Assembly: GCA_964577295.1 (NCBI GenBank)
Contig: CAZNYN010000013.1
Location: forward strand, 1-44,060
Length of the DNA stretch: 44,060 nucleotides
DNA from: CAZNYN01 sp964577295
Lineage (GTDB): Bacteria; Synergistota; Synergistia; Synergistales; Synergistaceae
Reading direction: 5' to 3'
Shown: positions 23,773 through 32,960 of the stretch, piece after piece
Layout: each line of letters starts with the position of its first letter
Position numbering within the stretch: position 1 is the stretch's first letter
The notes under the pieces: generated by a model
Database searches by the model: none
What the model was told of the DNA's origin: nothing
Seen by the model: the letters and a program-made list of their open reading frames with translations, nothing else
Translations under genes and position numbers: made by a program

Positions 23773-24435
23773 ATGGCAGCAAGAACAAAAGGCTTGAAGA
23801 TTGATTTCACAAAGAGAGAGACAACAGGAACAGGCGTATGCAGAAAACTGCGCGTAAAGAACATGATTCCCGTAGTACTTTACGGTCCCGAGTACAAACA
23901 GGGAGTTGCAGGCATAGTTTCCGCAAGGGCGATCATGGCTGTTGCCAACAGTGAACACAGAGAGACCTCACTTATCGAGCTCGTAATGCCCGACGGTTCT
24001 GTGGCATCCGCACTCATCAGAGACGTGCAGCGCCATCCTATTACACAGCAGATTCGTCACATCGACTTTTATCAGGTCCTCAAAGGACACAAGATTAAGG
24101 TTGAAATTCCTATTCATGTAATCAACAAGGACACATGCCAGGGCGTAAAAGACGGAGGCCTCCTCAATCTTGGTGTCAGACTTGTTTTGGTTGCCATTCA
24201 GCCCAGCGATATCCCCGATGAAATAGTTGTGGATGCAAAGGCTCTCGAACTCGGATCGGAAGTATTCATCAAAGATCTTCCCCTTCCCGAAGGCGCAGAG
24301 CTCCTTTCAGACGAAGATACAATCGTACTCCACGTGCTCCAGCCCAGATCCGCTTCCGATGAAGAAGAAGCTTCCGAGGAACCCACAGAAGTAGAAGTAG
24401 TCGCAAAGGGCAAAGCAAGCAAGGAAGCTGAGTAA
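23773..24435 (+). CDS. rplY: Ribosomal protein L25/Ctc
   Basis: The long (TL5/Ctc) form of L25 binds 5S rRNA in the large ribosomal subunit. The 220-residue protein has the N-terminal L25 domain (about 1-95, with LIRDVQRHP and IDFYQV) and the beta-rich C-terminal Ctc domain. It ends in an acidic tail rich in Glu (about 195-220). GAGGAGG precedes the ATG, and the codon use is that of a highly expressed gene. rplY then pth is a common pairing. Confidence 0.94.
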   Translation: MAARTKGLKIDFTKRETTGTGVCRKLRVKNMIPVVLYGPEYKQGVAGIVSARAIMAVANSEHRETSLIELVMPDGSVASALIRDVQRHPITQQIRHIDFYQVLKGHKIKVEIPIHVINKDTCQGVKDGGLLNLGVRLVLVAIQPSDIPDEIVVDAKALELGSEVFIKDLPLPEGAELLSDEDTIVLHVLQPRSASDEEEASEEPTEVEVVAKGKASKEAE

Positions 24436-24453
24436 CGTAGGCTTTAATCTCTG

Positions 24454-25029
24454 ATGAAACTAGTCGTCGGTTTGGGAAATCCCGGAACAGAATATGCGTG
24501 GACAAGGCATAACGCCGGGTGGCTTATCATAGATTCGTTTGTGAACAGACTCCATCTTTCCGAACCGCGAATGAAATTTAAAGGTGCCTTTTGGGGACCT
24601 GTAGTTATCGGCGGAGAAAAAGTGTCTTTTTTAAAACCGTATACTTACATGAATTTAAGCGGTACTTCTGTGATAGAAGCCGTAAGATATCAAAACATAG
24701 AGCCGCAGGATATACTTGTAATATTTGACGACGTCTCTCTGCCTTTCGGGAAAATAAGGATGAGAGAAAAAGGCTCCGCAGGAGGGCAAAAAGGTATGAT
24801 ATCTATCCTAGGTGCGCTCCAGACTCTTGAAATTCCACGTCTCAGAATAGGCATAGGAGCTCCTGAAGGCCCTATCGCGATGGCTGACTGGGTAACGGGC
24901 AAACTGCCTCCCAATCAGCGAGCCAAGTGGGATGGGCTTGAGGATATTGCATGGGATGCGTTGAATATATGGCTTAGTGAAGATATCCAAAAGGCTATGA
25001 GTAAAATCAACGGATTAAAATTTGACTGA
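24454..25029 (+). CDS. pth: Peptidyl-tRNA hydrolase
   Basis: Pth frees tRNA from peptidyl-tRNA that has dropped off the ribosome. The 191-residue protein begins with VGLGNPGTEYAWTRHNAGW, giving the active-site Asn9 and His19 (E. coli Asn10 and His20). The catalytic Asp is in FDDVSLPFGKIR and is followed by the family GSAGGQKG. It lies 18 bases after rplY with only a weak ribosome site. A strong terminator follows, closing the glmU-prs-rplY-pth run. Confidence 0.95.
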   Translation: MKLVVGLGNPGTEYAWTRHNAGWLIIDSFVNRLHLSEPRMKFKGAFWGPVVIGGEKVSFLKPYTYMNLSGTSVIEAVRYQNIEPQDILVIFDDVSLPFGKIRMREKGSAGGQKGMISILGALQTLEIPRLRIGIGAPEGPIAMADWVTGKLPPNQRAKWDGLEDIAWDALNIWLSEDIQKAMSKINGLKFD

Positions 25030-25035
25030 TTTGAC

Positions 25036-25062
25036 AAGGCGTGACATATGTCACGCCTTTAA
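25036..25062 (+). terminator. Terminator after pth
   Basis: A perfect palindrome, AAGGCGTGACAT then ATGTCACGCCTT (25036-25059), starts seven bases after the pth stop and ends in CTTTAATT. The T run is short. Confidence 0.75.
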
Positions 25063-25151
25063 TTCTAAACCTGATTTTTATGTGCATTACACTGGATTTC
25101 TCCTGTATGCTGCACAATATTTTTTGACAAATGCGATATGGAAAATAGACA

Positions 25152-28100
25152 ATGACTGATAATCCGAAAGATAAAAACGAAGCAGGTTCATTTTTTAGCA
25201 TAGATGACGATGCGTGGTACAGAAACAAATCCGTCCACTTATTGTCGAGAGGCGCAATGCGCGCCTGGGCTTGCCGTGCCTCGGAGTTTCCTCTCTTAGC
25301 CATACTGCCTGACCAGCGCCAGGCCAGAGATTTTGCCGCGGACGGCGATACTATGGGGATTTTTGAGCGCGTTGACATACTGCCTGAAGTTACAATGACC
25401 GATGACGAAGCGCATTCCCAAGCTGTCAATGTTCTGAGAGGCGGCGTGCTTGAAAAATTCAGACACAATTCAGGTGTGCTTGCGGCTACACCTGCGTCTT
25501 TGATGGCTCCGTTCTCAATAGGAGGAGATCGCTTTCCTCTGGAAACAGGAGAAGAGATAACGCGGGGAATCTTCTTGGACTGGCTCGCACAGAGAGGGTA
25601 CGAGAGAAACGACCTTGTATGGTCTCCGGGGCAGTATGTATCGCGAGGAAGCATTGTCGATGTATTCAGCCCTTCTGACCCATATCCTCTCAGACTGGAA
25701 TTTTTTGACGACACTCTCGAAAGTATACGCTTTTATTTGCCCGAAACACAGAAAAGTTTAAGAAAGCTTGAACGTGCTTCGGTTCAGGGGCTTGTTTCAC
25801 GCTCCAAAGAAAAACTGTCCGACTTCTTCCCCGATAATATGCGCGTCATATTTTTTGACCCTAAAGGTCTTGACGCTACGGCCGAAAACTCTGTGTGGCT
25901 GTGGAACAATCTCAATATAGATGTCCAGGATTCTGTTCCCTGGCAGAAGTGGGAAGATCTAAGCCGTCTGCTTTCTTCATACAAGCGGATTAGAGTAACG
26001 CAGGAGGTTCAGAATACCTCGTACCGTATGCCGCTGAAAAAATTCCCCGCATTTAAAGGCAAGCTGAAAGACCTTGAAATGTACTGTTCCACTCTGATAA
26101 ACGAAAATTACAAATTTGAAATATATTCCGAAGCGGAGCGCAACTTAGAATGGGCCGAGCTTAACGGATTTAAATACAAAAAAGCCACTCTGTCGGAAGG
26201 TTTCATCGACACATACGAAAAAATAGCCGTATTGACCGATCTTGAACTTTCGGGCATATCTGTTGCAAGGCACAGATTTGAGAACAGAGCCCCCAGTGAT
26301 TGGGGTGTCGGGCTCATTCCCGGGCAGTGGGTTGTACACGATGACTATGGTGTAGCTCTGTACTTGGGGCCTCAGACTGTTGAATCTGCCGACGGTGAGC
26401 AGGAGTATCTCGTTCTGCAATTTGCCGATGACAGGCGTCTTTTGATCCCCGTACTCCATTTTTACAAAATATCACCGTGGTCACCTGCTCCGGGGCAGGA
26501 ACCGACACCTGACAGCCTGAAAAGCTCCCATTGGAAAAAATCCGCGGCAAAAGCCAAAGAGATGGCGGAACGCGCCGCCAAAGAACTTGTGGAAATATAT
26601 GCCGCGCGCGAACTGACACAAGGCTACTCCTTCAAACAGAACAGAGAAATGATGAAAGAAATAGAAGGCGGCTTTACGTATGTCGAAACGGCCGACCAGC
26701 TAAGGGCAATAGCAGATGTATTTGACGACATGGAGCGCCCCGTGCCAATGGACAGACTAATCGTAGGTGACGTCGGTTTCGGAAAGACGGAAGTTGCTCT
26801 GCGTGCTGCCGCTGCGGCGGTATTTTGCGGCAAGCAGGTGGCTGTCATGGCACCTACTACACTTTTGGCTCAGCAGCACTACGAGACTTTCTCAGCAAGG
26901 TTCAGCAGCCTTCCCGTGAGGGTTGATGTCGTCTCACGCTTTATAAGCATGTCATCTCAGAAAAAAACAATAACGGATCTAGCCGACGGCAAGGTTGATA
27001 TTATCATAGGCACGCACCGACTTTTAAACAGTGAGATAGCATTTAAAAACCTCGGGCTTGTTATTGTTGACGAAGAGCATAGGTTCGGAGTCATGCACAA
27101 AGAACAGCTCAAAAAAACAGCGCCGGACGTTGATGTGCTCATGTTATCCGCAACTCCCATACCTCGCTCACTTTCTCTCTCTATGAGCGGACTTCGTGAC
27201 ATGTCTGTTCTGCGCACTCCGCCGGAAAGACGTCTGCCTGTTATCACTGTCGTTCGTCCTTGGTCGGAAGAGCTGCTCAAAAATGCCGTTCTGAGAGAGA
27301 AAAACAGAGGCGGTCAGGTCTTTTTTGTACACAACAGAATCGGCGATATACAAGAACGTGCGACAATGCTGAAGAGAATGTTTCCAAAGCTCAAGATAGC
27401 CATAGCCCACAGCAGAACCCCCGAGGCGGCTCTCGAAAAGACAATGCTGGAATTTGCGTCGGGCGAAATAGATATACTCGTCTGTACTACGATAGTCGAA
27501 AGCGGTCTTGACATACCTATGGCGAACACATTGGTTGTAGATGACGCGCACGAGCTTGGACTTGCGCAGATGTACCAGCTTCGCGGAAGGGTAGGGCGCA
27601 GAGAGGATCAGGCGTACGCGTTTCTCTTCTATCCTCAGGATGTTCACCTCTCTGTTGACGCAAGCGAGAGGCTGGAAGCCATTGCGGAGCTTGACGAGCT
27701 CGGCGCGGGATACCAGCTTGCTCAGCGTGACCTTCAGATACGCGGCGGAGGAGACATGATAGGCATTGCCCAGCATGGAAATTCCGGCAAGGTAGGATAT
27801 CAAAAATACTGTGACATGCTTGCGGACGAAATAGCAAAGATTAAAGGCCTAAAAAAATCGTATGCTGAAGTACAAGTCATGTTCCCCGCGACAATACCGG
27901 GAGACTATCTGCCCCAAGAAAATCTCAGAGTCACGCTTTACAGGCGTCTTCTGAAATCTGATTCCGTCTTTGAGACACAGTCTCTCCGCGAAGAAACTCA
28001 TGACCGTTTCGGGCCTATACCTACAAGCCTAAAATTCCTATTCGACCTTTCTGTCGTCAGAACTGCGGCATCGGATTTTGGAATAACAAAGGTGATTTGC

Positions 28101-28274
28101 ACCAGAGATGATACAATAATATATTGTGAACCCGATTCGGAGTGGAGAAAACTTCTTCCCATCCCGGGATGGGTGTCTAAGGATAACGGAATGATAGGGC
28201 CCGGATATTTTGCGGGTATATCATCACTATCATCAAGAATAGAGAAACAATATTCGCTAAATCTGGTAGAATAG
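25152..28274 (+). CDS. mfd: Transcription-repair coupling factor
   Basis: Mfd removes RNA polymerase stalled at DNA damage and recruits UvrA. The 1040-residue protein has the UvrB-like N-terminal module, the RNA-polymerase-interacting domain around 390-440 (GQWVVHDDYGVALYLG), then the RecG-like motor with Walker A GDVGFGKT (539-546), DEEH (640-643) and LSATPIPRSL. The C-terminal TRCF domain is present. Known Mfd proteins run about 1150 residues, and the missing length is mostly at the N terminus. The ATG has only a weak ribosome site (ATGGAAA), but no better in-frame start was seen. Confidence 0.92.
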   Translation: MTDNPKDKNEAGSFFSIDDDAWYRNKSVHLLSRGAMRAWACRASEFPLLAILPDQRQARDFAADGDTMGIFERVDILPEVTMTDDEAHSQAVNVLRGGVLEKFRHNSGVLAATPASLMAPFSIGGDRFPLETGEEITRGIFLDWLAQRGYERNDLVWSPGQYVSRGSIVDVFSPSDPYPLRLEFFDDTLESIRFYLPETQKSLRKLERASVQGLVSRSKEKLSDFFPDNMRVIFFDPKGLDATAENSVWLWNNLNIDVQDSVPWQKWEDLSRLLSSYKRIRVTQEVQNTSYRMPLKKFPAFKGKLKDLEMYCSTLINENYKFEIYSEAERNLEWAELNGFKYKKATLSEGFIDTYEKIAVLTDLELSGISVARHRFENRAPSDWGVGLIPGQWVVHDDYGVALYLGPQTVESADGEQEYLVLQFADDRRLLIPVLHFYKISPWSPAPGQEPTPDSLKSSHWKKSAAKAKEMAERAAKELVEIYAARELTQGYSFKQNREMMKEIEGGFTYVETADQLRAIADVFDDMERPVPMDRLIVGDVGFGKTEVALRAAAAAVFCGKQVAVMAPTTLLAQQHYETFSARFSSLPVRVDVVSRFISMSSQKKTITDLADGKVDIIIGTHRLLNSEIAFKNLGLVIVDEEHRFGVMHKEQLKKTAPDVDVLMLSATPIPRSLSLSMSGLRDMSVLRTPPERRLPVITVVRPWSEELLKNAVLREKNRGGQVFFVHNRIGDIQERATMLKRMFPKLKIAIAHSRTPEAALEKTMLEFASGEIDILVCTTIVESGLDIPMANTLVVDDAHELGLAQMYQLRGRVGRREDQAYAFLFYPQDVHLSVDASERLEAIAELDELGAGYQLAQRDLQIRGGGDMIGIAQHGNSGKVGYQKYCDMLADEIAKIKGLKKSYAEVQVMFPATIPGDYLPQENLRVTLYRRLLKSDSVFETQSLREETHDRFGPIPTSLKFLFDLSVVRTAASDFGITKVICTRDDTIIYCEPDSEWRKLLPIPGWVSKDNGMIGPGYFAGISSLSSRIEKQYSLNLVE

Positions 28275-28296
28275 AATTGAACATGGAGGGATAACT

Positions 28297-29112
28297 TTGT
28301 ACGATGAGAGCAATCTGTCTTTAAAATTTATAAAACTTGTTAATATAATGAAAAAACTGCGTGCTCCGGGCGGATGTCCTTGGGACAGAGAGCAGGACTA
28401 CATGTCTCTCAGACGTTACATTGTCGAAGAAGCTTATGAGCTCATCGAGGCTATAGAGAACTGCGATACTGCCAACATGTGCGAAGAGTGCGGAGATTTG
28501 CTGCTACAGAGCGTGTTTATCTCCTGCATGGCCGAGGAAAGGGAAGATTTTGATATATGCGGCGTCCTCGATTACCTTTCCGAGAAACTTATAAGACGTC
28601 ATCCTCATGTCTTCGGAGATATCAATGTATCCGATTCCGATGAAGTCCTTAAAAATTGGGAACGGATAAAAGTCGCAGAGCGCGAAAAGAAACATACGGA
28701 TGCGTCTCTGCTTGCAGGTATCCCCAGAGGCCTTCCCGCACTCTTAAGGGCGTACCGAATGCAGGAAAGGGCGGCAAAAGTCGGTTTTGATTGGCCAAAG
28801 GACGATATAAGCCCGCTGTTTGCAAAAGTCGAAGAAGAACTTGCCGAACTTAAAGAAGCGGTTGCCGCAAATGACTCGCAAAATATCGAAGAAGAGCTCG
28901 GCGATGCTATGTTTGCAATGGCAAATATGTCACGCCACTTAAATAAAGACCCGGAGATAACGCTTCATAAAGCCTGTTCCAAGTTTGCCGAACGATTTAG
29001 GCTTGTGGAGAAGAAAGTGGACGAAACAGGCAGGGAGTGGGATTCATTCTCGCTTGAAGAGCTTGATGCATTTTGGAACGAAGCTAAAATATATATCAAA
29101 GAGCACAAATAA
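28297..29112 (+). CDS. mazG: Nucleoside triphosphate pyrophosphohydrolase MazG
   Basis: MazG hydrolyses NTPs and dNTPs to the monophosphates and may clear damaged nucleotides or ppGpp precursors. The 271-residue protein has two tandem MazG domains, each with the metal-binding ExxE...ExxD pattern. The first has EEAYELIEAIE and EECGDLL, the second EEELAELKEA and EEELGDAMF. The N-terminal LRAPGGCPWDREQ is typical. The start is TTG at 28297, six bases after GGAGGG. It follows mfd by 22 bases. Confidence 0.93.
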   Translation: MYDESNLSLKFIKLVNIMKKLRAPGGCPWDREQDYMSLRRYIVEEAYELIEAIENCDTANMCEECGDLLLQSVFISCMAEEREDFDICGVLDYLSEKLIRRHPHVFGDINVSDSDEVLKNWERIKVAEREKKHTDASLLAGIPRGLPALLRAYRMQERAAKVGFDWPKDDISPLFAKVEEELAELKEAVAANDSQNIEEELGDAMFAMANMSRHLNKDPEITLHKACSKFAERFRLVEKKVDETGREWDSFSLEELDAFWNEAKIYIKEHK

Positions 29113-29133
29113 TAAAATTGGAGGAATATACAA

Positions 29134-29367
29134 ATGACAACCCAGGAAAGAATAATCGAGGTACTTAACACAGTAGTAACACCCGCACTGCAGACACATG
29201 GCGGAGACGCGACATTTGTCAGCTTTGACGAGGAATCGGGCACATTGTGCGTTGAGCTTGTCGGCTCATGCGGAACATGCCCCTTTGCTCAGGAGACACT
29301 CAGAATGACAGTAGAAGCCGCCGTCAGACAGGAAGTTCCCGAAGTAAAGTCTGTAATAAGGGCATAG
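29134..29367 (+). CDS. NifU-like (Nfu domain) iron-sulfur protein
   Basis: A 77-residue protein consisting only of the NifU C-terminal domain, with the cluster-binding CGTC (Cys46 and Cys49). Such proteins carry or transfer Fe-S clusters. The N-terminal scaffold and ferredoxin-like domains of full NifU are absent, as is usual for free-standing Nfu proteins. It has GGAGG upstream and codon use suggesting good expression. It sits between mazG and phoH with no other Fe-S assembly gene in the window. Confidence 0.9.
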   Translation: MTTQERIIEVLNTVVTPALQTHGGDATFVSFDEESGTLCVELVGSCGTCPFAQETLRMTVEAAVRQEVPEVKSVIRA

Positions 29368-29382
29368 GCGAACCTGCAAAGA

Positions 29383-30381
29383 ATGATAGAAGAAGGAATC
29401 GCCAAGGATGTTTTGACACCCCTGTCATCATCTGAAGAGTCAATAGTAAAACTGCTTGCGGGGCATGAAGAGATACTGCGCACGGTGGAGCAGACCTTCC
29501 CTGTAAAGATATACGCCAGAGGCTCGAATCTCCTGATAAAAGGAGAAGACGAAGATCTGGTAAAAAGGCTTGAAGATCTGCTGAATCAATTTGCGGAGCT
29601 TTCTTTAAAGGGTCAGAAATTAAGCAGTGCCGAGATACGTTACGGTCTGCATCAGATATCGGTAGGAGAAAGCATTAACCTAAAGTCGCTCTATGATGAG
29701 GTCGTCTGCGTGAGCAACAAGGGCAAACCCATCCGGCCTTTTACCTTAGGACAGAAAGAGTACACAAAGGCTATTCGCGACAACGACATAACTTTTGCAA
29801 TAGGCCCTGCCGGCACAGGCAAAACTTACCTTGCCGTGGCTCAGGCCGTTGCTTACCTCAAATCGGCTCAGATAAGCAGAATAGTCCTTGTCAGGCCTGT
29901 TGTCGAGGCGGGGGAGAGGCTGGGATACCTTCCCGGCGATCTTATGGATAAGGTTGAACCGTATCTGCGCCCTCTTTACGATGCGTTTTACGATCTTCTG
30001 CCTGTTGAAAAATTTAACAGGTACTTTGAAAAAGGCGTAATAGAGCTGGCTCCTCTTGCATATATGAGAGGACGCACTCTGAACGACAGTTTTATAATTC
30101 TTGACGAGGCGCAGAACACAACGCCCGAACAGATGAAAATGTTTCTCACAAGGCTCGGCTTTGGTTCCAAGGCGGTTGTCACGGGAGATACGACTCAGGT
30201 TGACCTGCCTGGTAACAAAGAGTCAGGGCTCATTCAGGTTCAGAGTATTTTAAAGGGCATCCCGAGAGTAGCTTTTGCAAAACTGAGCAACCATGACGTT
30301 GTCCGTCATGAAATAGTGCAGAGAATAGTGAGGGCGTACGAAGAGTATGACCAACGGAGAAAAGAAAAAACTTCAGATTGA
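29383..30381 (+). CDS. phoH: PhoH-family ATPase
   Basis: A PhoH-like P-loop ATPase of 332 residues, in a family linked with RNA metabolism and often beside ybeY. Walker A GPAGTGKT is at 141-148, Walker B in FIILDEAQNT (about 237-246), and a VTGDTTQVDLP motif follows. The N-terminal 70 or so residues resemble the small KH-like domain of this family (PVKIYARGSNLLIKG). It starts 16 bases after the NifU-like gene and overlaps pgpH by 35 bases at its end, so the genes are co-expressed. Confidence 0.92.
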   Translation: MIEEGIAKDVLTPLSSSEESIVKLLAGHEEILRTVEQTFPVKIYARGSNLLIKGEDEDLVKRLEDLLNQFAELSLKGQKLSSAEIRYGLHQISVGESINLKSLYDEVVCVSNKGKPIRPFTLGQKEYTKAIRDNDITFAIGPAGTGKTYLAVAQAVAYLKSAQISRIVLVRPVVEAGERLGYLPGDLMDKVEPYLRPLYDAFYDLLPVEKFNRYFEKGVIELAPLAYMRGRTLNDSFIILDEAQNTTPEQMKMFLTRLGFGSKAVVTGDTTQVDLPGNKESGLIQVQSILKGIPRVAFAKLSNHDVVRHEIVQRIVRAYEEYDQRRKEKTSD

Positions 30382-32416
30382 GAAATTTTTTTCTGAAGTA
30401 ACGTCAAAATTTACATTTGAACCGCAAAATAAGCGATATCTGCTGTTCCGCGCGATATTGCTTATTGTTGCGGTATGTCTTATTTGCATCAACTGGTATG
30501 TCTTTGACCGCAAAAACAACTACAAAGTCGGATATACCTCTGCCAGAACATACTTTGCTCTGACCTCTGCCAGATATGAGGACAGAGCCGCGACTTTAGA
30601 ACTTCGTCAGCGTGCGGCAGCAAGAATAGTAGACGTCATGGTGCAGGATGAAAAAATAGCCGGGGAAGTGAACAAGAGGCTTGACTTGCTTAGAGACGGT
30701 GACTACAAGTCGCTTTTCAACCAGCCGCTGACAGAGCTAATGAACAAACTTCCCGAAGCGTCGCAAAAAATCATAGTGAAATCAGTGCTTGACATAGGGA
30801 CAAGAATACGTGACGAAGCGCGCAGCAGCGAGCAGCAGACATCATTAATATGGAAATACCTGCGCAAAACACCAATGTCTCAAGCTGACAGAAATATAGC
30901 ATTCCAGATGCTCGACACAATATTGAACCCATCGCTGCAATCCGATTCCGAGATGACGTCAAGGCTCAGAGAGGATGTCTCCGTTCAGATTCCGGCAGTT
31001 ATAAGAGAAATAAGACCTGGAGCTGTGCTTGTACAGAAAGGACAGGTTGTAACCCCTGCACTGGCAAAACTCCTTGAATCTCAGGGATATCCGGATGCAG
31101 CGTTTCCTCTGAAGCACCTTATATTTATCCTGCTCGTAATAATAGCCTGGAGTTTTTGGCCTGTGTGGATTGAAAACGGACTCAAAGAAAAACTCTCGCT
31201 TCGAGAGTGGATATACATAGCCGTAGTCCTCTCGCTTGTATGGACGTTTGAGGTAATATTCGCGAGATTCAGCGGTTACTCCATGGCAGTTCTCGGCCTC
31301 ACCGGGTGGCTCTGCCTTACTCTGCCTGTCTCTATTTCATACCACATAATATTCGGAGGCGGGATAATAAGCGTCTTGATAGCTTTTGGCACGAATCCTG
31401 GCATAGTCTCTTTGGGGTGCATTCTTGCCTCCTTCTCTGCCGGAATAGGGCGAATTATGTTTGTCGATCCGCCGAACCACAGGATGACAATATGGAAAAA
31501 CCTCTTCTTTCTTGGAATATGCCTCGGCGTGGTATCGGTGTGCATTCACTGGGGGCTTGGGCTTTACTTCACATACAACCTGATAATCTCCTCGCTCCTC
31601 TTCAGCGCCTTCTGGGGAGCCATTGTTGTAGCGCTTCTTCCACTATGGGAAAATATATTTGACATAATATCCCCTCTGCGCCTTCTTGAGCTAAGCCATC
31701 CGTCACAGCCTCTTATCAAAAGACTTCAAATGGAAGCACCTGGTACATACCACCACACTCTTATGGTAGGCACTCTTGCTGAAGCAGCCGCAGACAGCCT
31801 CAAAATGAACGGGCTTCTTGTCAAAGCCGGCGCATACTACCATGATATAGGAAAACTAAAGAACCCGAGATACTTTGTCGAGAACCAGCTTCATGGTGAA
31901 AATTTGCATGATAACCTATCTCCGTCGCTTTCGGGGCTGATTTTGATATCGCATGTAAAGGACGGACTTGAAATAGCGGAAGAGACAAAACTGCCGAAGA
32001 TGCTCAGACGTTTCATTGCGGAGCACCACGGTACGACGGTGCAGAAATATTTTTACGAGAAGGCTCTGCTTATGGGAGAAGCCGTTACGGAAGAACAGTT
32101 CCGCTATCCCGGCCCGCGTCCTCAGTCGAGAGAGACAGCTCTTGTCATGCTGGCCGACTCCGTTGAAGCTGCTGTAAAAGCGAGAAACAAACCGTTTGAA
32201 AGTATACGGGAGCTGAAAATGCTGGTTTCAAACGTTATCAACTCCAAGATCGAGGCAGAACAGTTCAAAGATGTCGACTTTACAATAAGAGACCTTACAG
32301 TTATAGAAGACTGTTTTGTCGAGATACTGAGGTCGACATACCATTCGAGAGAAGTTCGCAGCATAAAAGATATCGTCAACGAAAAAAAGATTTCCGCAAA
32401 GGAAACAAGGAGATAG
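30347..32416 (+). CDS. pgpH: 7TM-HD cyclic di-AMP phosphodiesterase
   Basis: This 689-residue membrane protein is of the 7TMR-HDED / HD family (PgpH), whose characterised members hydrolyse c-di-AMP. One membrane segment (about 31-52) leads into an extracytoplasmic HDED domain to about 250, then a bundle of six membrane segments (about 256-435), then a cytoplasmic HD domain. Metal ligands are visible at TYHHT (His469 and His470), HD at 499-500 and the later EHHG. Its partner synthase gene cdaA lies at 14425. The ATG is inside phoH, 35 bases before the phoH stop; the order phoH-pgpH-ybeY is widely conserved. Confidence 0.92.
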   Translation: MTNGEKKKLQIEKFFSEVTSKFTFEPQNKRYLLFRAILLIVAVCLICINWYVFDRKNNYKVGYTSARTYFALTSARYEDRAATLELRQRAAARIVDVMVQDEKIAGEVNKRLDLLRDGDYKSLFNQPLTELMNKLPEASQKIIVKSVLDIGTRIRDEARSSEQQTSLIWKYLRKTPMSQADRNIAFQMLDTILNPSLQSDSEMTSRLREDVSVQIPAVIREIRPGAVLVQKGQVVTPALAKLLESQGYPDAAFPLKHLIFILLVIIAWSFWPVWIENGLKEKLSLREWIYIAVVLSLVWTFEVIFARFSGYSMAVLGLTGWLCLTLPVSISYHIIFGGGIISVLIAFGTNPGIVSLGCILASFSAGIGRIMFVDPPNHRMTIWKNLFFLGICLGVVSVCIHWGLGLYFTYNLIISSLLFSAFWGAIVVALLPLWENIFDIISPLRLLELSHPSQPLIKRLQMEAPGTYHHTLMVGTLAEAAADSLKMNGLLVKAGAYYHDIGKLKNPRYFVENQLHGENLHDNLSPSLSGLILISHVKDGLEIAEETKLPKMLRRFIAEHHGTTVQKYFYEKALLMGEAVTEEQFRYPGPRPQSRETALVMLADSVEAAVKARNKPFESIRELKMLVSNVINSKIEAEQFKDVDFTIRDLTVIEDCFVEILRSTYHSREVRSIKDIVNEKKISAKETRR

Positions 32417-32421
32417 AAAAT

Positions 32422-32925
32422 ATGGAAGTACTTATTTATTCAGGGGGAACGGAACATTTAACCCACAAGTGCGATTTTATAGATGATTCCTTTATAAAAA
32501 AGCTGGAAAAAATCTATGCCAAAGCACTGGAACGGGAAAAATCGATTCCGGAGGCAGCCAAGGACACGGAAATATCATTGACATTTATGAATGAAGATGA
32601 GATAGCGCGCATAAACAAAGAGTACAGAGAAGTAGATTCCCCTACGGACGTACTCTCTTTTCCTATGTGGGAGTCGGAGAAAGGCGCATTTGTCCCTCCC
32701 TCCGATTGGGAGACTCTTCCGTTGGGAGACATAATGGTATGCCCCGACGTTGTTGCTAAAAACGCTTCAGAGAACAACAGGACGGAGGAAGAAGAAACAG
32801 TCCTTGTTATTTCTCACGGACTGCTGCATCTTATTGGAAGAGACCACGACACAGAGGAGCGCGAAGCTGCCATGTGGCGTGAACAGGATGCACTGGTAGA
32901 AGAATATTTTAAAACAGTGCAATAA
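32422..32925 (+). CDS. ybeY: Endoribonuclease YbeY
   Basis: YbeY is a metal-dependent RNase that acts in 16S rRNA 3'-end maturation and ribosome quality control. The 167-residue protein has the signature SHGLLHLIGRDH with zinc ligands His132, His136 and His142. The family segment SPTDVLSFPM is at 73-82. A longer than usual acidic linker lies near 85-102. It begins five bases after the pgpH stop. Confidence 0.94.
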   Translation: MEVLIYSGGTEHLTHKCDFIDDSFIKKLEKIYAKALEREKSIPEAAKDTEISLTFMNEDEIARINKEYREVDSPTDVLSFPMWESEKGAFVPPSDWETLPLGDIMVCPDVVAKNASENNRTEEEETVLVISHGLLHLIGRDHDTEEREAAMWREQDALVEEYFKTVQ

Positions 32926-32960
32926 TATCGAAAATACTAAAAACATTAAGGAGCAATTCT

